Of a stretch of DNA of 62,078 nucleotides, positions 50,669-59,752 are shown one piece after another. The notes under the pieces were generated by a model. It saw only the letters and a program-made list of their open reading frames with translations, did no database searches and had not been told where the DNA came from. The stretch spans positions 231,374-293,451 of the forward strand of contig JAISVX010000003.1 in the NCBI GenBank assembly GCA_031271345.1, given 5' to 3'. The number at the start of each line of letters is the position of its first letter. The stretch's first letter is position 1. Source of the DNA: Lactobacillaceae bacterium. Lineage in GTDB: Bacteria; Pseudomonadota; Alphaproteobacteria; RF32; CAG-239. The position numbers and the translations under genes were made by a program.

Positions 50669-51865
50669 GTGGCTAAAACGTATAAATCCAGGTTAAAACG
50701 AAATTTTAAGCTTTTTTCCGCATTTATGGCATTATGGGGATTTGCTCCTTATGCTCTAATTGCGGTTTTGTATTTTGAAAGCTTATTAAATTCCTATGCT
50801 TTGGCTATGAGCGTTTTTTCAATAGCTTTTGTTTCTGCTTCCGCAATGGAAATCCCTATGGGAGTTATGTCAGATTTTATCGGCAGAAGAAAGACAATGA
50901 TACTTGGAGCCTTGTGCTGCGTTGCTGCCGTTGTTTTTTATATAATTCCCGCGCATTATCGCGAGCATACAATTTTTATCCTGTTTATCGGAGCTTTTAT
51001 TCAAGGAACCGGGCAGGCTTTAATCAGCGGGACGGATGAGGCGATTATATATGAAACCGCCCAAGCCCTTGGCGATAAATATGAGTTTAAGAAATATTAC
51101 AGCAGGGGCAGGAGCTTTCAGCAGGCGGCGTTAGGTATATCGGCGCTGCTTTCGGGGTTTATCGTTTATTATACATCATACGTCTATTGCTATTATGTAT
51201 CTCTGGTTTCTTTCGGAATATGGTTCATAATAAGCTTTTGGTGGGTAGAAGTTGAAACAGGCGATGAAAGAGATAATGGAAACAATATATTTGCGCATAT
51301 AAAAGAAGCGGTCAAGCTTTTCAAATCAAGCAGGAAGCTGCAGTATCTGTCAATAGCCAATATAATTGATGATTCTTCCGGTCTGGCGCTGCACAGGTTT
51401 GAGATTACGTACTATCAAATTCTGATACCGGAATATTTATACGGCGTTCCAAGAATGATAAAACAGATGTTCGGAGCGGTAAGCTTTGCGCTGTCTTCAA
51501 AAGTTATCAATAAATTTACGTCGGCAAAAACCTTGCTGTTTTCTTGCGTGGGGATGACAATATTTAAGCTTATTTCGCTGATAATGAACAATTTTTTCAC
51601 TCCGTTTGTCGCGGCTGTGACTAATTTATTTTATGGCACGACGATTACTGCCGAAACGGATTTACTGCAAAAAGAGTTTTCTGATAAACAAAGAGCAACA
51701 ATGCGTTCTCTGATTGGAATGTGTTCGTCGCTTATGTTTGGAATTTTGGCTGTGGCGATAGGATATGTGGCGGATTTAACTTCTCCGCGTACGACATTGT
51801 TTTATTTTTTAAGCTTAAAGATAATCATATTTTCTATATATTGGAAAATATATAAACTTAAGTAG
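50669..51865 (+). CDS. MFS transporter, paralogue 2
   Basis: 398 residues, twelve predicted membrane segments, GTG start with GAAAG upstream. It shares long blocks with the transporter at 16.3-17.5 kb: VLYFESLLNSYAL, the signature SDFIGRRKTMILGA, SGTDEAIIYE, YYSRGRSF, ANIIDDS and KQRATMRSLI. The overall alignment appears gap-free over most of the length. A duplicated lineage-specific transporter pair is the simplest reading. The substrate is unknown. The stop codon is followed directly by the end of the convergent hydrolase gene. Confidence 0.85.
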   Translation: MAKTYKSRLKRNFKLFSAFMALWGFAPYALIAVLYFESLLNSYALAMSVFSIAFVSASAMEIPMGVMSDFIGRRKTMILGALCCVAAVVFYIIPAHYREHTIFILFIGAFIQGTGQALISGTDEAIIYETAQALGDKYEFKKYYSRGRSFQQAALGISALLSGFIVYYTSYVYCYYVSLVSFGIWFIISFWWVEVETGDERDNGNNIFAHIKEAVKLFKSSRKLQYLSIANIIDDSSGLALHRFEITYYQILIPEYLYGVPRMIKQMFGAVSFALSSKVINKFTSAKTLLFSCVGMTIFKLISLIMNNFFTPFVAAVTNLFYGTTITAETDLLQKEFSDKQRATMRSLIGMCSSLMFGILAVAIGYVADLTSPRTTLFYFLSLKIIIFSIYWKIYKLK

Positions 51866-51866
51866 G

Positions 51867-52430
51867 CTACAGCAAATCAACTATAGTATGGCTTAAATCA
51901 TTGTGTGTAGAATTTGCATCAACAAGGTGTTTTAAGTTGCAGCCCCAGCCAATCAGCCTTTTATATGACTCTATTCTGTCTTGTGATAAATAGTCTTCTT
52001 TTCCTGCTTCAACCCAGTTTATCAGAACGTCTTTCCGCAGGTTTTTCGGTTTGTCAAAACTTTGAGGATAGTCGCTGCAGATTGTAATAACCTCTTTAGC
52101 TCCATAGGTTATTCCAAGATAAGCCGCCATAAATCCTCCTTGAGAATGCCCGGATAAGATTAAATTGTCAAAAGTAAGGTTTCTTTCTTTTATAATTTCG
52201 TTTATTTCTGAAAGCAGATAATTCAAAGAATAGTTAAACTGCTCGCGAACAGCTTCTTCGCCAAGCCTGTTGACTTTATCAAACCACATGAATCCGCTTT
52301 TATACGGCAGCGGGGCATTTATGCCGATTAGTTCGGCGTTTCTCTTTTTAGCAATATTTTTAACAATCTCATATTTGGGATTATCTTTATCAGCTTGCTT
52401 TCCGTGCAGAAATATTATTGCTTGCGTCAT
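51867..52430 (-). CDS. Small alpha/beta-hydrolase (carboxylesterase/phospholipase-like)
   Basis: 187 residues. The nucleophile elbow is GHSQGG with Ser96. The oxyanion region is FLHGKQAD, and the likely catalytic His is in NSTHNDLSH near the C-terminus, with Asp in GKEDYL. It resembles the small carboxylesterase/YpfH-type hydrolases. The substrate is unknown. It lies eight bases after topA on the same strand, so it ends the plsY-dprA-topA unit. Confidence 0.82.
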   Translation of the reverse strand: MTQAIIFLHGKQADKDNPKYEIVKNIAKKRNAELIGINAPLPYKSGFMWFDKVNRLGEEAVREQFNYSLNYLLSEINEIIKERNLTFDNLILSGHSQGGFMAAYLGITYGAKEVITICSDYPQSFDKPKNLRKDVLINWVEAGKEDYLSQDRIESYKRLIGWGCNLKHLVDANSTHNDLSHTIVDLL

Positions 52431-52438
52431 GACTCACC

Positions 52439-54892
52439 TTATTTTTTTGCGTCAATTATCTTAACCGCGTCTTCAAGAGTAATTTCTTTGCCTTTAAGTT
52501 CTTTCGGAAGGGCATAGTTGTCTTTTCCGAGTTTTATATATGGTCCGTAACGTCCTGATTGAAGAGTTATCTCGCCTTTTTTAGTCGGATGTTTTCCGAT
52601 AACTACGGCTTCTGCTTTAGCTGCGACGCCGCCTAATATTTCTTTTGCTCTTGCAAGGGTCATATTAAACACATTGTCATCGCCGGACAGAGATTTATTT
52701 TTGCCGCCTTGTTTTAAGTATGGTCCGAATTTGCCGTCATATAAGGTTATTCCTTCGCCCAAATCGAGCGGAAGGCTTAGAAGACGGCGGGCAATTTCCA
52801 TGGTAACGTCTTCAAGGCTTATATGTTTTGGGATAGATGTTCTTTTAGGCTTTTCCGTAGTGGCTGTGGCATCTTCGCCTAGCTGAACATAGTGACCGAA
52901 CGGTCCTTTTTTCAAATAAACATTCATGCCGTCTATTTCGCCGAGAAGTTTATGCTCGTTTTCGCGCTCTTCTTTCAACGAGTGAATCTGCTCTTCTTTT
53001 TCTTCGGTAAGCTGGTGCGTATACTTGCATTCGGGATAATTTGAGCAGCCGATAAACGCGCCGTATTTGCCCAATTTAACGCTTAGCTTTCCTGTTTCGC
53101 AGTCCGGGCATGAGCGAGGGTTCGAGCCGTCGTCGCGCGGTGGGAACAAGTGAAAAGCCAAAACTTCGTCAATTTTATCAATAACATCGCTGACTTTTAA
53201 CGGCTGAACAGCGTCAACGTTCTTTGTAAACTTAGTCCAGAAGCCTGATAAAAGGTTTCTCCAATCCATTTGACCTTGGGAAATATCATCTAAAAACTCT
53301 TCTAACTGAGCGGTAAAATCATATTCGACATATTTGCGGAAGTAGTTCTCTAAAAATACCGTAACAATGCGTCCTCTGTCTTCGGGAATAAAACGAAGCT
53401 TCTCTACTCTTACATATTTTCTGTCTTGAAGAACGGCGATAATCGAAGCGTAGGTGGAAGGACGTCCGATGCCCAGCTCTTCAAGCTTTTTAACCAAACT
53501 TGCTTCTGTAAAACGCGGAGGAGGCGCAGTAAAGTGCTGTTCAGGCTTAATCTCGCCTTTATTAACATTTTCGCCTTCGTTTACATTTGGCAGAATTCTG
53601 TTTTCATCATCTTCATCGTCGTCATCTTTACTTTCAACGTAAAGCTTCAAGAATCCATCAAAATCAATAACTTGCCCTGTTGCTCTTAAAGTGATTTGTT
53701 TGTCGTTTGAAATGGAATCTATAGTAACCCTGTCCATAATAGCTGGGTTCATCTGGCAGGCAACGGTTCTTTTCCATATAAGTTCGTAAAGTTTGTGACC
53801 GTCGCTGTCCAGACTTGCTTCCAGCTTTTTAGGAGTATTGGCAACATCGGAAGGGCGGATTGCCTCATGCGCTTCCTGAGCATTTTTAGATTTGTTTTTA
53901 TACTCTTTTGGGGCTTTTGGCAGATACGCTTCGCCAAAATATTTAACAATTACGTCGCGGCATGCGGCAACTGCTTCTTTCGAAAGGTTCACGGCGTCGG
54001 TTCTCATATATGTGATTAAACCGTCCTCATATAACTTTTGCGCAATCTGCATAGTCTTTTTTGCAGAAAATCTGTATTTTCTTGCCGCTTCCTGCTGGAG
54101 CGTCGATGTTATGAAAGGAGCAGCGGGATAACGATTGGTTTTCTTTCTTTCAACGGAAGCGATTGAAAATTCCTGAGCTTCGATTTTGGCTTTGGCATCG
54201 TTGGCTTTTTCTTCGGAGTTTAAATCGAATTTTTCAAGCTTTTTGCCGTCCAGCTGAATTAGTTTTGATTTAATTAAAGCTTGGGTTTTAGTAATTAAAT
54301 CAACGTCGACAGTCCAATATTCTTCTGATTTGAACTGTTCAATTTCGTTTTCTCTTTCACAGATAAGCCTTAAGGCAACTGACTGTACGCGCCCGGCAGA
54401 CTTTGCGCCTGGAAGTTTGCGCCACAAAACGGGAGACAATGTAAAGCCCACAAGATAATCCAGAGCGCGTCTTGCCATATATGCGGAAACAAGATTATCG
54501 TCAATTTGGCGCGGATTTTTGATTGCTTCGCTTACCGCGGATTTTGTAATTTCATGGAAAACTACGCGTTCAATGTTTTTGCCTTTTAGTTTGTTTTTTG
54601 TTTTTAATTCTTCTAAAATGTGCCATGCGATAGCTTCTCCCTCTCTATCAGGGTCGCTTGCGAGTACAATCGTATCCGCGTCTTTAACCGCGCTGACAAT
54701 GTCTTTAAGTTTTTTACTACCGCCGGGACTTAACTCCCAGTGCATTTCAAAGTCTTTATCTGGCTCAACGGAGCCGTCTTTGCTGGGCAGGTCTCTAATA
54801 TGTCCAAAGCTGGCAAGAACGTTATAATCTTTGCCTAAATATTTATTTATGGTTTTTGCCTTTGCAGGAGACTCAACTATAACTAATTTCAT
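52439..54892 (-). CDS. topA: DNA topoisomerase I
   Basis: 817 residues, type IA. The TOPRIM domain has VESPAKAKTINKYLG (6-20) and ASDPDREGEAIAWHI. The active-site Tyr295 is in ITYMRTDAVN. One Cys4 zinc finger is present (RSCPDCETGKLSVKL ... GCSNYPECKYT), then two degenerate C-terminal repeats (GPFGHYVQLGE, GKFGPYLKQGG, GRYGPYIKLGK). It relaxes negative supercoils. It follows dprA, six bases after its end, in the common alphaproteobacterial order plsY-dprA-topA. Confidence 0.97.
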   Translation of the reverse strand: MKLVIVESPAKAKTINKYLGKDYNVLASFGHIRDLPSKDGSVEPDKDFEMHWELSPGGSKKLKDIVSAVKDADTIVLASDPDREGEAIAWHILEELKTKNKLKGKNIERVVFHEITKSAVSEAIKNPRQIDDNLVSAYMARRALDYLVGFTLSPVLWRKLPGAKSAGRVQSVALRLICERENEIEQFKSEEYWTVDVDLITKTQALIKSKLIQLDGKKLEKFDLNSEEKANDAKAKIEAQEFSIASVERKKTNRYPAAPFITSTLQQEAARKYRFSAKKTMQIAQKLYEDGLITYMRTDAVNLSKEAVAACRDVIVKYFGEAYLPKAPKEYKNKSKNAQEAHEAIRPSDVANTPKKLEASLDSDGHKLYELIWKRTVACQMNPAIMDRVTIDSISNDKQITLRATGQVIDFDGFLKLYVESKDDDDEDDENRILPNVNEGENVNKGEIKPEQHFTAPPPRFTEASLVKKLEELGIGRPSTYASIIAVLQDRKYVRVEKLRFIPEDRGRIVTVFLENYFRKYVEYDFTAQLEEFLDDISQGQMDWRNLLSGFWTKFTKNVDAVQPLKVSDVIDKIDEVLAFHLFPPRDDGSNPRSCPDCETGKLSVKLGKYGAFIGCSNYPECKYTHQLTEEKEEQIHSLKEERENEHKLLGEIDGMNVYLKKGPFGHYVQLGEDATATTEKPKRTSIPKHISLEDVTMEIARRLLSLPLDLGEGITLYDGKFGPYLKQGGKNKSLSGDDNVFNMTLARAKEILGGVAAKAEAVVIGKHPTKKGEITLQSGRYGPYIKLGKDNYALPKELKGKEITLEDAVKIIDAKK

Positions 54893-54898
54893 GCTTTT

Positions 54899-56041
54899 TT
54901 ATCCTTTTCTGCCTGAGCTTTTGCTTGCCAGAGCAACTTTGTTTCCAACTTTTCTAACTATTTTGCCGCTTAATTCCAAATTCAGCAGTTCTACAGAAAC
55001 CAATGCGGCGTCAGAGTTAGAAGCTCTTATTAAATCATCAATATCAACGCCGTCGACAGTTATATAGTCAATCAAATCGATATTTGCAGTTTTTTTTGTT
55101 TTTGCTGTTTCGGGAATATTTACGTTTTTTTCACTCTTGTCAAGAGAGTTAGTAAATAAATTTTCCTGCTTATAACATTTTAACTCTCTAATTTTATGTG
55201 TATTTGTGTTTGATATTATGTTTATAATATCATTTGCATCTTCAACCAGAACCGCGCCTTCTTTTATCAGTTTATTCGGTCCGCTTGAGCGGCTGTCATT
55301 GGGAGTTCCAGGAATAGCAAAGATGTCTTTTCCTTGTTCTAAGGCAAGTCTGGCTGTAATCAGCGAGCCGGAGTTTATTGAAGCTTCGCCGACCAAGGTT
55401 CCGATTGCAAGCCCTGCGACAATGCGGTTGCGCCGCGGAAAATTTGCGGACTGCGGTTCGCTGCCAAGAGGAAATTCAGAAATAATAAGTCCCTGGCTTA
55501 CTATCTGCTTATAGAGTTCTTTATTTTCTTTTGGATAAATAACGTCAACGCCGGTTCCAAGAACCGCGATTGTCGGTCCTATCTGGTCTTTGGCGTGCAT
55601 GGCTCCCCTGTGGGCGGCTGTGTCTATGCCTCTTGCCATGCCTGAAACAACTAATATATCATTATTGGTTAAGTCATACGAAATTTTGGATATGGTTTTT
55701 CTTCCGTTTATTGACGCATTTCTCGCGCCGACGATAGAAACCGCCAGAGGATGTTTAAGAAGCTCTATGTTTCCCTTGGCGTAAAGGATGGGAGGAGCAT
55801 CTTCCAGCTCGCGAAGCAAATCTGGATATTCGTTGTCTTTATAGGCAATTATTTTAATATTTTTGGCTTTTGCAAGCTCAATCTCATGCTGGGCTGTGCT
55901 TTTGGCAAAGACATTATATCTTTTCGGAAGATTTTTTATGGCTTCTTTTGCGCTGCCATACATGTCAATCAACTTATAAAAAGTTATCGGTCCGACACCA
56001 TCGGTGTTTATAAGCTGGAGAATGCTTGTTAAATCTTCCAT
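54899..56041 (-). CDS. dprA: DNA processing protein DprA
   Basis: 380 residues. A small N-terminal SAM-like domain (LQLINTDGVGPITFYKLIDM), then the Rossmann-like DprA core: AVSIVGARNASING (around 105), VVSGMARGIDTAAHRGA (around 133), IAVLGTGVDVIYPKENKELY and FPRRNRIVAGLA. The C-terminal winged-helix-like DML1 domain covers about 315-370. DprA protects incoming single-stranded DNA and loads RecA in transformation. Its presence with comEC supports competence. It lies between plsY and topA. Confidence 0.95.
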   Translation of the reverse strand: MEDLTSILQLINTDGVGPITFYKLIDMYGSAKEAIKNLPKRYNVFAKSTAQHEIELAKAKNIKIIAYKDNEYPDLLRELEDAPPILYAKGNIELLKHPLAVSIVGARNASINGRKTISKISYDLTNNDILVVSGMARGIDTAAHRGAMHAKDQIGPTIAVLGTGVDVIYPKENKELYKQIVSQGLIISEFPLGSEPQSANFPRRNRIVAGLAIGTLVGEASINSGSLITARLALEQGKDIFAIPGTPNDSRSSGPNKLIKEGAVLVEDANDIINIISNTNTHKIRELKCYKQENLFTNSLDKSEKNVNIPETAKTKKTANIDLIDYITVDGVDIDDLIRASNSDAALVSVELLNLELSGKIVRKVGNKVALASKSSGRKG

Positions 56042-56047
56042 ATCAGT

Positions 56048-56722
56048 TTAATTCTTCTTCTTAAAGGTTATTTTGCTTTCTTCGCCTCTAATCAGTCTCA
56101 TAATATTAGTGCGGTGCCTTACAAGTATGAGGATGACAATCGGAGTGTAAAACAATGTATAGGCAGGACCGGCGAAGAACCATGCGTATAAAGGGGTTAA
56201 TGCCGCCGCGGTAATAGCGGATAAAGAAGAATACCTAAAAATTACGGCAACTAAAATCCATGTGCCTAAAGCAAGTACAGCGACTGCTGGAGACAAGACA
56301 AGAATTAGACCGAATGCCGACGCGACGCCTTTGCCGCCTTTGAATTTCAGCCAAACAGGAAAGCTGTGTCCCAAGATTGCAAAAACACCAGCGGTTAAAG
56401 CCGCGACTGTTCCATGGGTGGTCATATATATTATGTTGTTTTCAAATAAAAACAACTCGCGGAAAGGTTCTTCGCATAAAATATAAGCAAGAGCAGCGGC
56501 GCCGCCGGCTTTAAATGCGTCTAATAAGATTGTGAGCAGGGTCAAAGATTTGCTTCCCGTAGCCCTTAACACATTAGTTGCGCCTATGGTTCCGGGACCA
56601 ACTTTTCTAAGATCGCCGTAACCGGCTAGTTTTGTTATAACTATACCGAAAGGGATTGATCCGAGAAGGTAGCCGAATACAGCGCAAATTACCAGATATA
56701 GAGCGAAAGATTCACTAAACAT
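56048..56722 (-). CDS. plsY: Acyl-phosphate:glycerol-3-phosphate acyltransferase
   Basis: 224 residues, about five to six membrane segments. It transfers the acyl group from acyl-phosphate to glycerol 3-phosphate in phospholipid synthesis. Conserved blocks are GYLLGSIPFGIVI (17-29), DLRKVGPGTIGATNVLRATG (36-55, motif 1), LGHSFPVWLKFKGGKGVAS (around 115-133, motif 2) and a late RHRTNIMRLIRGEE. It heads the minus-strand plsY-dprA-topA-hydrolase run. The 160-base gap to pyrH (56723-56887) is A+T-rich and presumably holds both divergent promoters. Confidence 0.95.
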   Translation of the reverse strand: MFSESFALYLVICAVFGYLLGSIPFGIVITKLAGYGDLRKVGPGTIGATNVLRATGSKSLTLLTILLDAFKAGGAAALAYILCEEPFRELFLFENNIIYMTTHGTVAALTAGVFAILGHSFPVWLKFKGGKGVASAFGLILVLSPAVAVLALGTWILVAVIFRYSSLSAITAAALTPLYAWFFAGPAYTLFYTPIVILILVRHRTNIMRLIRGEESKITFKKKN

Positions 56723-56887
56723 GACAAGTTCCTTAAATTGTTTTTCATACTCAATAAATAATCATAACTAAGATTATGTTGCAATTTATTTTTTTTATTT
56801 CTGAATAAGTATGAATAAAAAGCATAATTTTAATGACAAAGGCGATTTATTGTTTAATATTGTAAAAAAATTATTCAAGGATTGTTG

Positions 56888-57604
56888 ATGAAACCAAAAT
56901 ATAAAAGAATTATGCTGAAGCTTTCTGGCGAAGGGCTGGCAGATGGCGGAGAGGAGATGTTTTCTCCAGCGATTGCCGCCGATTTAGTCAGCCAGATTAA
57001 AGCTGTTCATAATGCCGGAACCGATATATGTTTAGTCATCGGCGGCGGTAATATATTTAGAGGCAGAAGCGCTCCTAAAGGTCTTCCGCGTTCGGTAGCC
57101 GACCAGATGGGCATGATGGCGACCGTCATGAATGGTTTGTTTTTGCAGGAAGCGTTAAAAAAAGCCGATTTAGACGTGAGACTTATGTCAAGCCTTGATG
57201 TTCCTAAAGTTTGTGAGTCTTATGTTTACGAAAAAGCGGCGGGCTATCTTGAAAAAAGAAGAATTGTAATTTTTGCCGGCGGCACTGGAAATCCTTTCTT
57301 TACGACAGATTCCGCGGCAACGTTAAAAGCTGCGGAAATGAACTGCGATGTAGTATTAAAGGCTACGCAGGTTGACGGAGTATATGATAGCGATCCTAAG
57401 AAAAACCCAAATGCAAAAAGATATGAAGCGGTTTCTTTTGACGAAGCAATCCAAAAAGAGTTAAAAGTTATGGATACAACAGCTTTAGCTCTTGCAAGAG
57501 AAAATAATATTCCTATAGTGGTATTCGCGCAAAGCGAGAGAAACTCGCTTGTTGACGTTGTGTGCGGCAAAGGTAATTTCACAGTAATGAGAAAAGAGGT
57601 TTAA
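56888..57604 (+). CDS. pyrH: UMP kinase
   Basis: 238 residues. It phosphorylates UMP to UDP. Blocks: IMLKLSGEGLADG (phosphate site), VIGGGNIFRGRSAP, ADQMGMMATVMNG, FAGGTGNPFFTTDSAA and the late LKATQVDGVYDSDP. AAGGA places the start at ATG 56888, not the in-frame TTG six bases earlier. The usual upstream partners rpsB and tsf are absent, so the cluster starts here. frr follows after one base. Confidence 0.96.
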   Translation: MKPKYKRIMLKLSGEGLADGGEEMFSPAIAADLVSQIKAVHNAGTDICLVIGGGNIFRGRSAPKGLPRSVADQMGMMATVMNGLFLQEALKKADLDVRLMSSLDVPKVCESYVYEKAAGYLEKRRIVIFAGGTGNPFFTTDSAATLKAAEMNCDVVLKATQVDGVYDSDPKKNPNAKRYEAVSFDEAIQKELKVMDTTALALARENNIPIVVFAQSERNSLVDVVCGKGNFTVMRKEV

Positions 57605-57605
57605 A

Positions 57606-58169
57606 ATGGCAGATTTTAGTCAAATTAGAAATGATATGACAGCTAGGATGGAAAAAACTCTGGAAACGCTTAAGGGCGATTTTGGCGGTTTGAGAGCAGG
57701 CAGGGCGCATGCTAGTTTGCTGGACGGAATTATGGTCGAAGCTTATGGAAGCCCAACCCCGCTTCAACAAATTGGAAGCGTTTCTATTCCTGACGCAAGA
57801 ACTCTTGCTATCAGCGTTTGGGACAGAGGTTTGGCAAAAGCTGTTGAAAAAGCTATTATGGAATCAGATTTGGGTCTGAACCCCGCGTCAGACGGTCAGT
57901 TGATTAGAATTCCCATTCCTCCGTTAAGCGAAGAAAGAAGAAAAGAGCTTGGAAAAATTGCGGGCAAATATGCCGAGCAGAGCAAGGTCGCGATTAGAAA
58001 TATCCGCCGCGATATTTTGGATATGATTAAAAAGCTCAAAAAAGACAGCGAAATATCCGAAGATGACGAAAAAAGATATGAAACCGAAGTTCAAAAAGTG
58101 GTTGATGACTATATCAAAAAAATTGATGACTTGCTTGCTTCAAAAGAAAAAGACATTATGCAGGTTTAA
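57606..58169 (+). CDS. frr: Ribosome recycling factor
   Basis: 187 residues, standard length. It splits post-termination ribosomes with EF-G. It has the characteristic three-helix bundle with LRAGRAHASLLDGIMVEAYG (about 30-49), TPLQQIGSVSIPDARTL, LNPASDGQLIRIPIPPLSEERR and the late VAIRNIRRD helix. Coupled to pyrH (GAGGTTTAAAATG). Confidence 0.97.
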   Translation: MADFSQIRNDMTARMEKTLETLKGDFGGLRAGRAHASLLDGIMVEAYGSPTPLQQIGSVSIPDARTLAISVWDRGLAKAVEKAIMESDLGLNPASDGQLIRIPIPPLSEERRKELGKIAGKYAEQSKVAIRNIRRDILDMIKKLKKDSEISEDDEKRYETEVQKVVDDYIKKIDDLLASKEKDIMQV

Positions 58170-58183
58170 TTTTTTGAGAAGGT

Positions 58184-58909
58184 ATGAACTTGAGCAGTAA
58201 GGATAATAAATCAAAAACACCCCAGCATATTGCCATTATTATGGATGGCAATGGCAGGTGGGCGACAAAAAGAGGGCTGCCTCGCGCGCTGGGACACAAG
58301 AAAGGCGCCGAAGCGGTTGAAGAAGTTGTAAAAGGAGCAAAAGAGTTAGGCGTGAAATACTTAACTCTATATGCTTTTTCAACAGAGAACTGGAACAGAG
58401 ACGAAGATGAAGTAAAAACTCTTATGGGCTTGCTTCGCGAGTATCTGAAAAGAAACTTAATAGAAATTCAAAAAAACAACGTGAAGATAAAATTTATCGG
58501 CGAGCTTTATATGCTTGATAAGGACATTCAAGACTCTATAAAGAAAATTGAAGCAGATACGGAAAAAAATGACGCTATGACTTTATGTATAGCCATAAGC
58601 TATGGAGCCAGACAAGAGATATTAAGCGCGGTGAAAAAAGTTGTAGGACTGGTTAAAAGAGGAGATTTATCGGAAGCTGATATTGATAATAAGGTATTTT
58701 CCGACGCCCTTTATACCAGAGATATTCCAGACCCCGATTTAGTGGTAAGAACAAGCGGGGAGCAGCGTATAAGCAATTATTTGCTCTGGCAGGTGGCTTA
58801 TGCGGAATTTTATTTTTCTGATGTCTTTTGGCCGGATTTTAACAAAAAACATTTAGAAAAAATTATTGAAGACTTTAATTCAAGGGAGAGAAGATATGGC
58901 AAATCCTAG
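58184..58909 (+). CDS. uppS: Undecaprenyl diphosphate synthase
   Basis: 241 residues, cis-prenyltransferase. It makes the C55 lipid carrier for peptidoglycan and LPS. HIAIIMDGNGRWATKRGLPR (16-35) contains the catalytic Asp and the Asn-Gly-Arg-Trp motif; the Arg/His set continues GHKKGAEAV. FSTENWNRDEDEV (about 66-78) and the C-terminal DLVVRTSGEQRISNYLLWQ, AYAEFYFSDVFWPDF are all intact. The gene end overlaps the start of cdsA. Confidence 0.97.
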   Translation: MNLSSKDNKSKTPQHIAIIMDGNGRWATKRGLPRALGHKKGAEAVEEVVKGAKELGVKYLTLYAFSTENWNRDEDEVKTLMGLLREYLKRNLIEIQKNNVKIKFIGELYMLDKDIQDSIKKIEADTEKNDAMTLCIAISYGARQEILSAVKKVVGLVKRGDLSEADIDNKVFSDALYTRDIPDPDLVVRTSGEQRISNYLLWQVAYAEFYFSDVFWPDFNKKHLEKIIEDFNSRERRYGKS

Positions 58910-59726
58910 TAAAATGAATTCCTTAACCAAAAGAACAATTACGGCGTTGATACTGGTTCCTTTTGTCCTTTCCGTGCTTATAGTTGGAAATCCGATGTTT
59001 GAAATCTGCGTGGTTTTATTAGGTTTTCTGCTGGCTTGGGAATGGGCAAATATGATTCCAAGTAAAAATAAAGACCTGTATCTGGCATCATATTCTTTTG
59101 CCGTTGTAGTGCTTGTCGAATATCCAAAGATTTGGGGCTTTATAATTGTTGCTTTAATCACTGCTTTTGTTTTTATTAAAGCAAGAAAAGAGAAAAAGAG
59201 ATTCTTGCTGACTTTGGGCGTTCCTTACATTTCCATTGGTCTTGCTTGTTTGTGCTGGATATATCAGGATGTCGGCATACTTTTCTTCTTGTGGGTTCTT
59301 TTTGTTGTCTGGGGTATGGATACAGGAGGATATATGGTGGGAAGCACATTGAAAGGTCCGAAACTAATGCCTAAAGTCAGCCCTAATAAAACAATTTCCG
59401 GCTTGATAGGCGGTTTGGTTTTTGCGGTTTTGGCAGGCTCTCTTGTTGTTTGGTATGTTGAAAGCACTTATGCGGATGTCGCTCTAAATTATATAAGCGA
59501 TAAAGAATATTTATTTATCTTCAAAGGCGTATATGTGATAATGGGCTTGCTCGCGATGTTGTTCGGCTTCATTTCTCAAATGGGCGACTTGGTCGAGTCA
59601 GCTATTAAGAGAAATGTCGGAGTTAAGGATACGAGCGGTTTAATACCTGGTCATGGCGGAGTTTTTGACAGAATAGACGCTCTTATCTTTGTCGCTCCTT
59701 TTGTTTACTTGTGGTTTAAGATGTAA
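58896..59726 (+). CDS. cdsA: Phosphatidate cytidylyltransferase
   Basis: 276 residues from ATG 58896 (AGGGAGAGAAG upstream; the frame extends ten codons further into uppS). About eight membrane segments. It forms CDP-diacylglycerol for phospholipid synthesis. The signature SAIKRNVGVKDTSGLIPGHGGVFDRIDAL is present near residues 237-265, with DTGGYMVGSTLKGPKLMPKVSPNKT around 143. It overlaps uppS by 14 bases. rseP follows 26 bases later; dxr, often between them, is absent. Confidence 0.95.
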   Translation: MANPSKMNSLTKRTITALILVPFVLSVLIVGNPMFEICVVLLGFLLAWEWANMIPSKNKDLYLASYSFAVVVLVEYPKIWGFIIVALITAFVFIKARKEKKRFLLTLGVPYISIGLACLCWIYQDVGILFFLWVLFVVWGMDTGGYMVGSTLKGPKLMPKVSPNKTISGLIGGLVFAVLAGSLVVWYVESTYADVALNYISDKEYLFIFKGVYVIMGLLAMLFGFISQMGDLVESAIKRNVGVKDTSGLIPGHGGVFDRIDALIFVAPFVYLWFKM

Positions 59727-59752
59727 TTGGTTTAAGAAGGTTGTGAAATAAA

